DNA from: Bacteroidales bacterium UBA1219 | Lineage (GTDB): Bacteria > Bacteroidota > Bacteroidia > Bacteroidales > P3 | Direction of reading: 5' to 3' | Assembly (NCBI GenBank): GCA_002309295.1 | Contig: DBXF01000070.1 | Span: 1-37,802 of the forward strand | Length of the DNA: 37,802 nt | Part shown: one piece after another, positions 8,704-17,590 of the stretch | Numbering within the stretch: position 1 is the stretch's first letter | Layout: every line of letters begins with the position of its first letter | Made by a program: the position numbers and the translations under genes | The notes under the pieces: model-generated | What the model saw: the letters and a program-made list of their open reading frames with translations, nothing else | Told to the model about the DNA's origin: nothing | Database searches by the model: none

Positions 8704-9228
8704 CTATTTTTGAAGATACAGGTCAATAAGTCCGTTTGGTGCGGTTACGGCGATGGTGCGTTTATCTCTGTCCACGCTGTCGATAATCTGGTCAATTACC
8801 GGGAGTAGTATTTCGGTGCCGTTGTTGATAATTTGGAAAAGCGGCTGTGCGGGATAGTCTATCACCGAGGCCACTGTCCCGATGTCGCCTTTTTCGCTGT
8901 CGATGACGGTGAAGCCTATAATTTCGTGGAAATAGAATTTTTTTCCGGTGAGTTTTGGCAGCAGGTCCAAAGGCAGGTAAAGGTCGCAGCCTACAAGTGC
9001 AAGGGATTCTTCTCGGCTTAGGTCTTCGAAAAGCACGGTGGCTTTATTGCCGTTGATGCGGATGCTTTGAATGAAATAGGGCACCAGCTGGTTTTTAACC
9101 TCGACAAACACGGAGTCGAGGGCGGCGTAGTTTTCGGGTTCGTCCACGTCAAGGAAAAACACCACCTCTCCTTTCAGTCCGAAGGGCTTTGTTATCTTGC
9201 CTAGGTTGAAGCAATCTTTTTTGTCCAT
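8704..9228 (-). CDS. rimM: Ribosome maturation factor RimM
   Basis: 174 residues, normal length. It helps assemble the 30S head near S19 and 16S helix 31/33b. The N-terminal RimM barrel begins FNLGKITKPFGLKGEVVF and contains ALVGCDLYLP; the C-terminal PRC-barrel part holds FYFHEIIGFTVID, GTVASVIDYPAQPLFQI and ILLPVIDQIID. It lies 81 bp downstream of rpsP on the same strand, the classic rpsP-rimM order, but a strong hairpin between them suggests lower or separately controlled expression. Confidence 0.95.
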   Translation of the reverse strand: MDKKDCFNLGKITKPFGLKGEVVFFLDVDEPENYAALDSVFVEVKNQLVPYFIQSIRINGNKATVLFEDLSREESLALVGCDLYLPLDLLPKLTGKKFYFHEIIGFTVIDSEKGDIGTVASVIDYPAQPLFQIINNGTEILLPVIDQIIDSVDRDKRTIAVTAPNGLIDLYLQK

Positions 9229-9251
9229 TGATCTTGTTTTTTTATAAAAAG

Positions 9252-9286
9252 AAATAGCGAATAAAAACGTGTTTTATCCGCTATTT
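9252..9286 (-). terminator. Hairpin between rpsP and rimM (terminator or attenuator)
   Basis: AAATAGCG-A-ATAAAA and TTTTAT-C-CGCTATTT form a 15-bp stem with one mismatch. In the minus direction it is followed by a T-rich run (TTTCTTTTT), so it can end rpsP transcripts before rimM. Confidence 0.75.
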
Positions 9287-9309
9287 TGTTTTGTTGTCGT
9301 TGTTCTGCT

Positions 9310-9888
9310 TTACTCTTGAGCGGGAGCTTCTTCGGCAGGCTGTTCTGCATCGGCGGGAGCGTCTGCGTTAGCTTCTGCGTTTGCCTCTGCCTCGGCAGCA
9401 GCCTTAGCGGCAGCTTCGGCTTCGGCGGCAGCGGCTTTCTTGGCGGCTACGGCCTCAGCTTTGGCGGCGTTGGCTTTGGTTTCGGCCTCAAGACGTGCCT
9501 TGCGGGCGTCGCGGGCTTCGCTTTCCAAAGTGTTGCGCTTGCTGTTGATTTTTGCTTCTTTTTCCTGCAGCCATTGGTTGAATTTAACGTCGGCCTGTTC
9601 CTGGCTGATGGCGCCTTTTTCAACACCAATCTGGAGATGGCGTTTCAGAAGCACACCCTTGTACGACAGTATGCGGCGAGCTGTCTCGCTGGGCTGGGCT
9701 CCGTTTTTGAGCCAATTTACTGCGCTGTCGATATTGAGATTGATCTCGGCAGGGTTTTTCATGGGATTGTAGGTTCCCAATTTTTCAATGAATTTTCCGT
9801 CTCGTGGTGCACGACCATCCGCAACTACTATGTGGTAATAAGGTTGATTCTTTTTACCATGACGTTGCAATCTAATTCTTGCTGGCAT
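9310..9888 (-). CDS. rpsP: 30S ribosomal protein S16 with long Ala/Glu-rich tail
   Basis: 192 residues, about twice the bacterial norm of 80-90. The S16 core occupies about 1-82 (MPARIRLQRHGKKNQPYYHI, DGRFIEKLG-like DGKFIEKLGTYNP, NWLKNGAQPSETARRIL). From about residue 90 there is a charged coiled-coil stretch and then a low-complexity Ala/Glu/Lys tail ending EQPAEEAPAQE. Extended S16 proteins are usual in Bacteroidota; the tail's job is not known. A consensus promoter lies 53 bp upstream. It heads the rpsP-rimM pair. Confidence 0.95.
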   Translation of the reverse strand: MPARIRLQRHGKKNQPYYHIVVADGRAPRDGKFIEKLGTYNPMKNPAEINLNIDSAVNWLKNGAQPSETARRILSYKGVLLKRHLQIGVEKGAISQEQADVKFNQWLQEKEAKINSKRNTLESEARDARKARLEAETKANAAKAEAVAAKKAAAAEAEAAAKAAAEAEANAEANADAPADAEQPAEEAPAQE

Positions 9889-9941
9889 AATTTATTGTGT
9901 TTTAAATAATTAAATAATTTTCGTTTTAAACTAACGAACTG

Positions 9942-9972
9942 CAAAGATACGATTTATTTTTGAAACAACAAA
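9942..9972 (-). promoter_or_regulatory. Promoter of rpsP
   Basis: TATCTTTG on the minus strand (9942-9949) with TTTG at 9969-9972, exactly 19 bp apart. Confidence 0.8.
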
Positions 9973-10107
9973 ATTTCGTGTGCTTTTTGTCATTTTTTTT
10001 CACTGCGATGCGCCGAAATGCTCTCGCCAAGTGCCAATAAAATCGCTTTTCACAACCTTTTTCGATTAAAAATGTGCCAACTATACCACACTGTCGTTTT
10101 TTTTATG

Positions 10108-10115
10108 TAAATTTG
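10108..10115 (+). promoter_or_regulatory. -7 box upstream of the lipocalin-like lipoprotein
   Basis: TAAATTTG matches TAnnTTTG, 45 bp before the ATG. No good TTTG at the expected upstream spacing. Confidence 0.45.
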
Positions 10116-10160
10116 CATTACCGAATACCAATTTCAACACTGCGTAAAATACTGTAAAAT

Positions 10161-10511
10161 ATGAAACTACACAGACTCCTATTTTTGTTGTCCGTCGTTG
10201 CCGCCTCTGTTATGGCCGGTTGTTCTGACGGCGCCGACGTATATATTGGGACATGGCACCGTATCCCTGCCGGCGACAGCCTATACCGCGGTTTTACTCT
10301 TGGCGGCAACGGCATCGCTGCTCCATTGAACGAACCTACTAATCAGTATAACAGCTGGCGACGCAAGCGCGACACCTTATGGCTTTCGGGCCAACGCTTC
10401 ACCGACACTTCGGTAGCTCCTTTTATCGACACTTTAATCGTAAAAAAGATTACCAGCGACTCGCTTGTTGTCCGTTCCGAAGGCAGACTGCTGCATTTTT
10501 CGCGCGAATAA
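10161..10511 (+). CDS. Small lipocalin-like lipoprotein
   Basis: 116 residues. A lipoprotein signal ends SVMAGC, so Cys20 is the likely lipidation site. The mature part resembles the Bacteroidota lipocalin-like lipoproteins: YIGTWHRIP near the start, then GFTLGGNGIAAPLN, YNSWRRKRDTLWLSGQ, and DTLIVKKITSDSLVVRS. The pattern of short beta strands fits a small barrel. The ligand is unknown. It sits 71 bp upstream of the GWxTD gene on the same strand and may share its transcript. Confidence 0.75.
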   Translation: MKLHRLLFLLSVVAASVMAGCSDGADVYIGTWHRIPAGDSLYRGFTLGGNGIAAPLNEPTNQYNSWRRKRDTLWLSGQRFTDTSVAPFIDTLIVKKITSDSLVVRSEGRLLHFSRE

Positions 10512-10582
10512 ATTTGTACAAGGGCAATAAAAACAAGTTTTCTACGTTGAATAATTTTTGCAACACATAAAAACCTCATTAT

Positions 10583-12112
10583 ATGAAAAAAATAATTCTG
10601 CTGTCCGCTCTCTGCATGGCCTTGTCACTCACGGCTCAGGAGCGTCAGGTATCGGCATTGTTCACGCACTCCACTTTCAATATTCCGGGTGACGCTCCAT
10701 ACGTGGAGACATACCTGTTGATTGACGCATGGAGTTTGGAGTTTGTGCCCGCCAACGGCAAATATCAGGCCACCATCGACTTGGAGATTGTGGCACGCAA
10801 AGTTTCTTCCAAGGTACTGGGATATGTGAACACCAGTTATTCGGTTGACGACCGTTCGAACTCTACCAAAGCCGATTCGATATGCTATGTAAAGAAGTAT
10901 AGTCTTAATAGTCCAGCCGTTGCCAAGCCCACCGACGACCAGTTCCAGTTCCTCGACCTGCAACGTTTTTCGCTTGCCAATGGTGTTTACGTGCTGGAGC
11001 TTACCGCCAAGGATCACAACACCACCGCAAAACCCCAGACCATTACCGACACATTGTTCGTGGCCTATCCATCTACCACTCCTTCCATTTCGTCGATACA
11101 GCTGATTTCGTCGATAACACCCACGCAAACAGTGAACAAACTCTCGCGTGGCGGATACGATATGGTGCCATACACCAACAGTTTTGTGCCCGAAAGCATG
11201 ACAAAACTGAACTTTTATTTCGAGATTTACAATATCAACAACGAAATAAAGGAAGGAATAATTGCGACCCACAGCTATCTTGAAACTATGGAAACCGGTC
11301 GCAAAATCGGCGGTACCGACCAGTACATGCGCCACAAACCAGACACAATAGTGGCCGAATACAACGCTATCAACATCAGCGACTTGCCTTCGGGAAACTA
11401 CAATCTTGTGGTGGAAGTGGTTAACGTGAACAACGAAATGCTGCTTTTCCGCAAATTTCCCTTCCAACGCAGCAATCCCAAAATGGACCTGCAGTTGGAA
11501 AACTATTCCAGTGTCGAATATACCGACAGCAATTTCGCTACCCGCATCACCGATGAGAAAGAAATCACATACTATATAAAAGGTCTGTGGCCTGTTGCCA
11601 ACGCCGAAGAGCGCAACTTTATCACACATTGCAACGAACTCTCTTTGGAAGAAAAACAGCATTTTTTGTTCATGTTCTGGGCAAAACGCAGTCTTTTGGA
11701 TCCCGAAACAGAATGGGAGAAATACTTGCTTCAACTTAAATTTGTGGAGAAGGAGTTCGGCTATGGCAAGACTCCCGGCTACAACACCGACCGCGGTCGC
11801 GTGTATCTGCAGTACGGTCCGCCGAATTATATCATCGACGGACACCACAAAGTTAGTGTGCGCAACCACCAAACCCAGGGACAGGTGTTTTACTATCCTT
11901 ACGAGATGTGGCGCTACGACATGCTTCCAGCCGACGAACCCAAACGTATGTTCGTGTTTTTCGACGAATTTCAGGCAGGCGACTACAAGCTGTTGCACTC
12001 CAATGCCAAAGGCGAGGTGCAGGACATGCTGTGGGAACGCCGTCTCAGCCGCAATATGCTCGACGAATACGTGCAGGGCGAAGCAGGTATGCAATTTGAA
12101 AGAGGATACTAA
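10583..12112 (+). CDS. GWxTD-domain secreted protein
   Basis: 509 residues with a signal peptide (MKKIILLSALCMALSLTA, then QERQ). The middle is beta-rich with no clear domain. The C-terminal third matches the GWxTD domain: GYGKTPGYNTDRGRVYLQYG, then YPYEMWRYD and a final Phe-rich FVFFDEF. The name-giving motif reads GYNTD here, a Tyr for the usual Trp. The family is common in Bacteroidota and related phyla and has no firm function; a periplasmic or outer-membrane role is inferred from the signal peptide. It is followed after 3 bp by the acyltransferase and then a glycosyltransferase, suggesting co-transcription with envelope genes. A 545-codon ORF on the opposite strand is a shadow. Confidence 0.85.
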   Translation: MKKIILLSALCMALSLTAQERQVSALFTHSTFNIPGDAPYVETYLLIDAWSLEFVPANGKYQATIDLEIVARKVSSKVLGYVNTSYSVDDRSNSTKADSICYVKKYSLNSPAVAKPTDDQFQFLDLQRFSLANGVYVLELTAKDHNTTAKPQTITDTLFVAYPSTTPSISSIQLISSITPTQTVNKLSRGGYDMVPYTNSFVPESMTKLNFYFEIYNINNEIKEGIIATHSYLETMETGRKIGGTDQYMRHKPDTIVAEYNAINISDLPSGNYNLVVEVVNVNNEMLLFRKFPFQRSNPKMDLQLENYSSVEYTDSNFATRITDEKEITYYIKGLWPVANAEERNFITHCNELSLEEKQHFLFMFWAKRSLLDPETEWEKYLLQLKFVEKEFGYGKTPGYNTDRGRVYLQYGPPNYIIDGHHKVSVRNHQTQGQVFYYPYEMWRYDMLPADEPKRMFVFFDEFQAGDYKLLHSNAKGEVQDMLWERRLSRNMLDEYVQGEAGMQFERGY

Positions 12113-12115
12113 CCG

Positions 12116-13000
12116 ATGTTCAGCAAACTGCTTTTCTACCTTGTGCTGCTCCCTTTGGCATACCTGCCGATAAGGGTGCTGTACTGGCTGTCCGATTTCA
12201 ATTATTTCCTGATTTACAAAGCGTTCCGTTACCGGAAAAAGATCGTTTTCAACAACCTGCACAACTCCTTTCCCGACAAAAGCGACGAAGAAATAGCCGT
12301 TTTAGCAAAGAAATACTACCACCACCTGTCCGACATAGCCTCGGAGCTGATACTTAACATGCGGCTGCAGCCGAAAAAGCTCTTCGCCCGATACCACGTC
12401 ACCAATCCCGAAATGACTTTCAAATACTACGAGCAGGGAAAGAGCGTGATACTGATGTCGTCGCACTACAACAACTGGGAATATATGATTACCTCCCTCG
12501 AACATCAGGTGAGGCACCACGGCATAGGCGTCGGTAAGGAGCTGTCGAACAAAGCGTTGGACAAATGTCTTAACAAACGTCGCACCCGCTACGGCACCGA
12601 GGTGGTGTTTGCCGACCGCGTGAGGCAGACTTTCGAATACTACCACCAACACCAAGTCCCCGTGGCATATATGATGCTCTGCGACCAGTCTCCCAACGAC
12701 ATACACAAATGCTGGTGGACCACCTTCCTCAATCAGGACACTGGAGTTATATACGGAGCCGAATATTTCGCCAAGAAATACGACATACCCGTGCTTTACT
12801 ACGAAGTGAACAAGGTGAAGCGCGGCTTTTACGAAGTAACCTTCCACCACATCACCGACACGCCGCAGCAGACCGAGCACGGCGAGATTGTGGAGAAATA
12901 CGTGCGGATGCTTGAGCAGACCATCACACGCAAACCCGAATACTGGCTGTGGTCGCACCGCCGCTGGAAACACAAAAGACCCTCAGAATCAGAACAATGA
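12116..13000 (+). CDS. LpxL/HtrB-type lysophospholipid or lipid A acyltransferase
   Basis: 294 residues. An N-terminal membrane segment (about 5-30) precedes the acyltransferase fold. The catalytic HX4E is in SSHYNNWEYM (His117, Glu122), followed by MMLCDQSP and the closing PEYWLWSHRRWKH, which is typical of the LpxL/LpxM/HtrB superfamily. Expected role: transfer of a secondary acyl chain to lipid A at the inner membrane; aminolipid acyltransferases of Bacteroidota are close relatives, so the substrate is not certain. Its TGA overlaps the next gene's ATG (ATGA at 12997-13000), indicating translational coupling. Confidence 0.9.
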   Translation: MFSKLLFYLVLLPLAYLPIRVLYWLSDFNYFLIYKAFRYRKKIVFNNLHNSFPDKSDEEIAVLAKKYYHHLSDIASELILNMRLQPKKLFARYHVTNPEMTFKYYEQGKSVILMSSHYNNWEYMITSLEHQVRHHGIGVGKELSNKALDKCLNKRRTRYGTEVVFADRVRQTFEYYHQHQVPVAYMMLCDQSPNDIHKCWWTTFLNQDTGVIYGAEYFAKKYDIPVLYYEVNKVKRGFYEVTFHHITDTPQQTEHGEIVEKYVRMLEQTITRKPEYWLWSHRRWKHKRPSESEQ

Positions 13001-14019
13001 ACAAACGAGTTGCTATAGTAATACTTAACTGGAACGGACGAAAAATGCTGCAGGAGTTTCTGCCGTCCGTGGTGGAGCACAGCGCCTCGGCACAGATAGT
13101 GGTCGCCGACAACGGTTCCACCGACGACTCCGTGGAGTTTCTCCGCACTAACTATCCTCAAATTCAGCTTGTTATAAACGACAAAAACTACGGTTTCGCC
13201 GAAGGCTACAACAAAGCCCTCGCCCACGTGGAGGCCGACTACTACGTAATACTCAACTCCGACGTGGAGGTAACCCCCAACTGGATAGAGCCTGTGGTGG
13301 AGCTTATGGAGAGCGACGAAAACATAGCCATCTGCCAGCCCAAGCTGCTTTCGCACATCAACCGCGAGAATTTCGAATATGCGGGCGGCGCCGGCGGTTT
13401 CATCGACCGTTTCGGTTACCCGTTCTGTCGCGGAAGGGTGTTCAGCACTTTGGAGAAAGACGAAGGTCAGTACGACGACGTGCGCGAGGTGTTCTGGGCC
13501 ACCGGGGCCGCGATGTTCGTCAAAGCACCTCTGTTCCACAAACTCGGCGGCTTCGACGGCGATTTCTTCGCCCACATGGAGGAGATAGACTTCTGCTGGC
13601 GCGCCAAAAACAGCGGCTACAAAGTTATGTACTGTCCCGCCTCGAAGATTTATCACGTGGGCGGCGGCACCTTGCCTCCCAGCTCGCCTTTCAAGACGTT
13701 CCTCAATTTTCGCAACAATTTCGCACTTCTGTACAAAAACCTGCGCCGCATAAGCATAGCCTACGTCTTTCCTGCACGCATAGTGCTTGACTACGTGGCG
13801 GCAGTGCGTTTCCTCACCGAAGGTAAACCCAAGGAATTCTGGGCGGTGGTTAGGGCGCATTTCGCCTTTTACCGCATGGTGCCCAGCCTAACCCGCAAAC
13901 GCCGCAAGATGGACCATCGCAAAGTGGGCGAGATTTACCGCGGCAGCGTGGTGTTCGCCAATTTCCTGTTCAAGAAAAACAAGTTCTCAATGTTCGACGA
14001 GAAGAAGTTTAGCAGGTAA
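12997..14019 (+). CDS. Family 2 glycosyltransferase
   Basis: 340 residues from the ATG at 12997, which overlaps the acyltransferase stop by 4 bp. An upstream in-frame start at 12949 is rejected because MNKRVAIVILNWNG is the family's usual opening. GT-A features: ADNGSTDDS, ILNSDVEV (DXD-type metal site), FWATGAAMFV, and HMEEIDFCWR containing the catalytic-base region. C-terminal residues after about 250 are basic and may lie against the membrane. It probably adds a sugar to a lipid-linked or cell-surface glycan; rhamnosyltransferase-like relatives are common. Sugar and acceptor are not determinable. Confidence 0.9.
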   Translation: MNKRVAIVILNWNGRKMLQEFLPSVVEHSASAQIVVADNGSTDDSVEFLRTNYPQIQLVINDKNYGFAEGYNKALAHVEADYYVILNSDVEVTPNWIEPVVELMESDENIAICQPKLLSHINRENFEYAGGAGGFIDRFGYPFCRGRVFSTLEKDEGQYDDVREVFWATGAAMFVKAPLFHKLGGFDGDFFAHMEEIDFCWRAKNSGYKVMYCPASKIYHVGGGTLPPSSPFKTFLNFRNNFALLYKNLRRISIAYVFPARIVLDYVAAVRFLTEGKPKEFWAVVRAHFAFYRMVPSLTRKRRKMDHRKVGEIYRGSVVFANFLFKKNKFSMFDEKKFSR

Positions 14020-14040
14020 TCATATCAAATACAGAAAATT

Positions 14041-15041
14041 ATGAACAATACCGGCGACATAATCATCTATCAGACCGAAGACGGTTTGACAAAAATCAAT
14101 GTAAACATTCAGGGTGAAACCGTTTGGCTTTCTCTTGATTTGATGGCAGAACTATTCCAGCGCGACAAATCAACCATCTCACGCCACATAAAGAATATCT
14201 TTAACGAAGGTGAACTCTCGCCAAATTCAGTTGTTGCAAAATTTGCAACAACTGCCGCTGATGGGAAAACCTACCAAGTGGATTACTATAATCTTGATGT
14301 CATTATTTCAGTAGGCTATAGAGTGAAATCCGTAAGAGGTACTCAATTTCGCATCTGGGCTACGCAGCGGTTGAAGGAGTATATGATAAAAGGGTTTACG
14401 ATGGACGACGAGCGGCTGAAAGGCAACGGCGGCGGCAATTATTGGAAAGAACTGCTTGACCGCATCCGCGACATCCGTTCCTCGGAAAAAGTGTTGTACC
14501 GCCAAGTGCTTGACCTATATGCCACCAGTGTGGATTATAATCCCAAGAGTGATGAATCCATACTGTTTTTCAAAATGGTTCAGAACAAACTCATTATGCC
14601 GCCCACGGACATACGGCAGCGGAAGTCATTTACGAACGTGCCGATGCCGAGAAGCCTTTTATGGGATTGACCACCTTTTCGGGAGAACTGCCTGCATTGA
14701 AAGATATTGGTATTGCCAAAAACTATCTGAATGAAAACGAGTTGAAGATTTTGAACAACCTCGTTTCGGGTTATTTCGATTTGGCCGAAATCAATGCGTT
14801 GGAGCACAAGCCCATGTACATGAGTGACTATATCCGCCAATTGGATTCGCTGCTCACTTCCGGCAACCGTCCGTTGCTCGAAGGTGCAGGCTCTGTAAGC
14901 CATGCCCAAGCCGTGGCGAAAGCCACCGCCGAGTACCGCAAATACCAGAGCAACACCCTCTCGCCCGTGGAAGAGGCCTATTTGGAAACTCTGAAAGAGA
15001 CAGCCAAATTGGTGAAAAAAAACAAACAAGACAAGCAATAA
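14041..15041 (+). pseudogene. RhuM-family protein gene broken by a single-base deletion
   Basis: The first frame (14041-14670) encodes a RhuM N-terminus: TVWLSLDLMAELFQRDKSTI and ISRHIKNIF suggest a winged-helix DNA-binding part, then VDYYNLDVIISVGYRV and RIWATQRLKEYMIKG. After FFKMVQNKL the frame departs. From about 14592 the next frame continues the family with HYAAHGHTAAEVIYERADAE, MGLTTFSGELP and LSPVEEAYLETLK up to 15041. Adding one base near 14590-14592 restores a continuous 333-residue protein of normal family length. Either a real inactivating frameshift or an assembly error. RhuM proteins occur on genomic islands and near restriction systems, but their function is unsettled. It starts 21 bp after the glycosyltransferase. 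Confidence 0.85.
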
Positions 15042-15056
15042 ACCAACTACACAATG

Positions 15057-15098
15057 AAAAAAATAGCAGGTAAAGCTTTGGCTTTACCTGCTGTTTTT
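15057..15098. terminator. Bidirectional terminator after the RhuM gene
   Basis: A perfect 12-bp stem, AGCAGGTAAAGC (15065-15076) and GCTTTACCTGCT (15081-15092), with a TTTG loop. It is flanked by an A tract on the left and a T tract on the right, and serves the convergent RhuM and dipeptidase genes. Confidence 0.9.
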
Positions 15099-15121
15099 CA
15101 ATTTATTGAATCCCCCTCCCC

Positions 15122-15889
15122 CTATCTTTTCAGCATCTCCACCGGGAAGGTGAAATAGGTGTTGGGGTAAGGTTCGTTTTTGAGGGTGAAATGCCACCAT
15201 TCGCACTCGTAAGGCTTGAATCCGTGGTTTATCATAGCTTTACGTAAAATCATACGGTTGGCGAACTGCTGTGCGGTGATGGTGTCGTTGGTGCGGTACT
15301 CCATTGTTTTTGGGTTGCCGCCGCAGTCGGGATGACTCTCGCGGCCGAACCAGTCGAAGGTGCCACCCATGTCGAGTTCTTTTTCGGTGTTCATGTCGAA
15401 AAGGGTGAGGTCCACCGTGGAGCCGCGCGAATGGCCGCTTTTTTCGGCAATATACTCAAGTTCGAACAAACGGCTTTTGTCCACATTGGGGTAGAAATAG
15501 CGTTTCATCGCGGTGTCGCTGAGGTCGGCGCCCCAGCGCAGGAAATGGTCAACGCCCATCTGCGGACGGTAGGCGTCGTAAATCTTCAGACGGTAGCCCA
15601 TCTCCTTCAGCTCGTCGCTTACGGCCCGCAGGCTGTCGGCGGCACGGCGGGTGAGCAGAGCCACGGGGGCTTGGTAGCCGTCGATACGTGCACCCACAAA
15701 ATTGAAAGTGCTGTAGTAGCGTATCTCCAGGATGGCGTCGGGCACTACATCTGTAATCACCACAAAATTGCTGTTGTCGTTTTCGTGTATCGCCTGTGCG
15801 CTTTCGGGAGCCGATTTGCTGCAACACGAAGAAAAGGCGACAATCGCAAAGAGTCCTAACAAAAGAGTTATGAGTTTGGTTTTAAGCAT
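15122..15889 (-). CDS. D-alanyl-D-alanine dipeptidase-like lipoprotein (VanX/DdpX family)
   Basis: 255 residues. A signal peptide with the lipobox-like FSSCC suggests a lipid-anchored periplasmic protein. The M15D peptidase motifs are present: YDAYRP (Arg108), SGHSRGSTVDLTL (zinc ligands His153 and Asp160) and ECEWWHF (Glu230 base, His233 ligand). Family reaction: hydrolysis of D-Ala-D-Ala. Because it is exported and has no vanH/vanA neighbours, the likely role is peptidoglycan turnover or nutrient recovery, not vancomycin resistance. It is convergent with the RhuM gene and divergent from gltX. Confidence 0.9.
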   Translation of the reverse strand: MLKTKLITLLLGLFAIVAFSSCCSKSAPESAQAIHENDNSNFVVITDVVPDAILEIRYYSTFNFVGARIDGYQAPVALLTRRAADSLRAVSDELKEMGYRLKIYDAYRPQMGVDHFLRWGADLSDTAMKRYFYPNVDKSRLFELEYIAEKSGHSRGSTVDLTLFDMNTEKELDMGGTFDWFGRESHPDCGGNPKTMEYRTNDTITAQQFANRMILRKAMINHGFKPYECEWWHFTLKNEPYPNTYFTFPVEMLKR

Positions 15890-15921
15890 ATTATGATTGA
15901 ATTTGAAATTTTAATATCCTT

Positions 15922-15929
15922 GCAAATAT
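15922..15929 (-). promoter_or_regulatory. -7 box for the dipeptidase gene
   Basis: TATATTTG on the minus strand, 33 bp before the ATG. A TTTG lies at 15944-15947, but only 14 bp away, so the upstream element is doubtful. Confidence 0.45.
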
Positions 15930-16050
15930 ATGTATTTTTTACGACAAACGGAAACAGGCTACGTTTTGTCAAAAACAAATACATTTTTTCATACGGTCGC
16001 ACGCAATAAAACAACGTTTTTGTCGTTACATATTTTTTAATATCAAGAAA

Positions 16051-17577
16051 ATGGATAGAAAAGTCAGAGTACGTTTTGCGCCAAGTCCCACCGGACCGCT
16101 GCACATAGGCGGCGTAAGGACAGCCCTTTACAACTATTTCTTCGCCAAACAGAACGGCGGCGACATGATACTGCGTATCGAGGACACCGACCAGACACGT
16201 TTTGTGCCCGGTGCCGAAGAGTATATCATCGAAGCCCTTACGTGGCTTGGAATCAAGTTCGACGAAGGCGTGGGCATAGGTGGCAACTACGGCCCCTACC
16301 GCCAGAGCGAACGCAAACCCATGTACAAACAGTACGCCGACCAGCTTATAGCAACAGGCTGGGCATACTACGCTTTCGACAAACCCGAGGAGCTCGACGC
16401 CAAACGCAAGGAGTTTGAGGCTCAGAAAAAGACTTTCCAGTACGACTGCAACACCCGCAAGGAAATGTGCAACTCGCTCACACTGCCCGTCGACGAGGTG
16501 AGACGCCGTATCGAGTCGGGCGAGCCTTATGTGGTGCGTTTCAAATTCCCCACCGACACCGAAATCCATGTCCACGACCTCATTCGCGGCGAGGTGAAGA
16601 TGAACTCCAACCTTTTGGACGACAAAGTCCTGTTCAAGTCCGACGGAATGCCCACCTACCATCTGGCCAACATCGTTGACGACCACACCATGGAGGTGTC
16701 GCACGTGATACGCGGCGAGGAGTGGCTGCCATCGGCACCGCTACATGTGATGCTGTACAAAGCCTTCGGCTGGGAAGACACCATGCCGCAGTTCGCACAT
16801 CTGCCTCTGCTGCTCAAGCCCGACGGCAACGGCAAGCTGAGCAAGCGCGACGGCGACCGTCTCGGATTCCCCGTGTTCCCCCTCGAATGGCACGACCCCA
16901 AGACCGGCGAGGTGTCGTCGGGATACCGCGAAAAAGGCTATTTCCCCGAAGCAGTGGTGAATATCCTCGCTTTCCTCGGCTGGAACCCCGGCGTGGAGCA
17001 GGAGATTTTTAGCATCGACGAACTGGTGCAACTTTTCTCGCTCGACCGCATAAGCAAATCGGGAGCCAAATTCGATGTGGAGAAAGCCAAGTGGTTCAAC
17101 CATAAGTATCTGCAGGCCAAACCCAACGAGGAAATCACATTGCTGTTTGAGAAAGACCTCGCTCAGCGCGGCGTAAGCGCAGCGCACGACTACGTGTTTG
17201 CCGTTGTGGAACTGATGAAAGAGCGTGTAAGTTTCGTTAGCGAGCTGTGGGAGCAGACACACTATTTCTTCCAAGCCCCGACGGAATACGACCCCGCCGT
17301 TATCAAAAAACGTTGGAAAGAGGACACCCCCGCACATCTAACAAAGATAAAAGAGATTATACAGAACACTCCTTTCGAAAAACAGCTGATGCACGATGCA
17401 GTGATGGAATACATCCAGTCCAACGAGCTGAATATGGGACAGATAATGAACAGTTTCCGTCTCACATTGGTGGGAGCCGCCAAAGGTCCCGACCTGTTCG
17501 AGCTGATAACGATGCTCGGCAAAGAGGAGACCCTTGCCCGCATGCAAAAAGGAATTGAAACAATAAAAACAATTTAA
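16051..17577 (+). CDS. gltX: Glutamyl-tRNA synthetase
   Basis: 508 residues, full length. It charges tRNA-Glu with glutamate in the cytoplasm. The class I signature reads HIGG at residues 18-21 in FAPSPTGPLHIGG, and the KMSKS-type loop is KLSKR at 262-266. Other family landmarks are ILRIEDTDQTR, YRQSER and VIRGEEWLPSAP. No zinc-binding Cys cluster of the E. coli type is obvious. The next gene starts 13 bp downstream. Confidence 0.97.
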   Translation: MDRKVRVRFAPSPTGPLHIGGVRTALYNYFFAKQNGGDMILRIEDTDQTRFVPGAEEYIIEALTWLGIKFDEGVGIGGNYGPYRQSERKPMYKQYADQLIATGWAYYAFDKPEELDAKRKEFEAQKKTFQYDCNTRKEMCNSLTLPVDEVRRRIESGEPYVVRFKFPTDTEIHVHDLIRGEVKMNSNLLDDKVLFKSDGMPTYHLANIVDDHTMEVSHVIRGEEWLPSAPLHVMLYKAFGWEDTMPQFAHLPLLLKPDGNGKLSKRDGDRLGFPVFPLEWHDPKTGEVSSGYREKGYFPEAVVNILAFLGWNPGVEQEIFSIDELVQLFSLDRISKSGAKFDVEKAKWFNHKYLQAKPNEEITLLFEKDLAQRGVSAAHDYVFAVVELMKERVSFVSELWEQTHYFFQAPTEYDPAVIKKRWKEDTPAHLTKIKEIIQNTPFEKQLMHDAVMEYIQSNELNMGQIMNSFRLTLVGAAKGPDLFELITMLGKEETLARMQKGIETIKTI

Positions 17578-17590
17578 ATACACATTAAAA

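Noticed and set aside
10625..12262. 545-codon minus-strand ORF
   Set aside because: It lies opposite the GWxTD gene and the start of the acyltransferase gene, both with recognisable motifs. No recognisable domain or signal in the antisense product.
12829..13860. 343-codon minus-strand ORF
   Set aside because: Antisense shadow of the family 2 glycosyltransferase.
15122..15889. Vancomycin-resistance vanX
   Set aside because: The protein has a lipoprotein signal and no vanH, vanA or vanRS neighbours; an exported dipeptidase for wall turnover is more likely.
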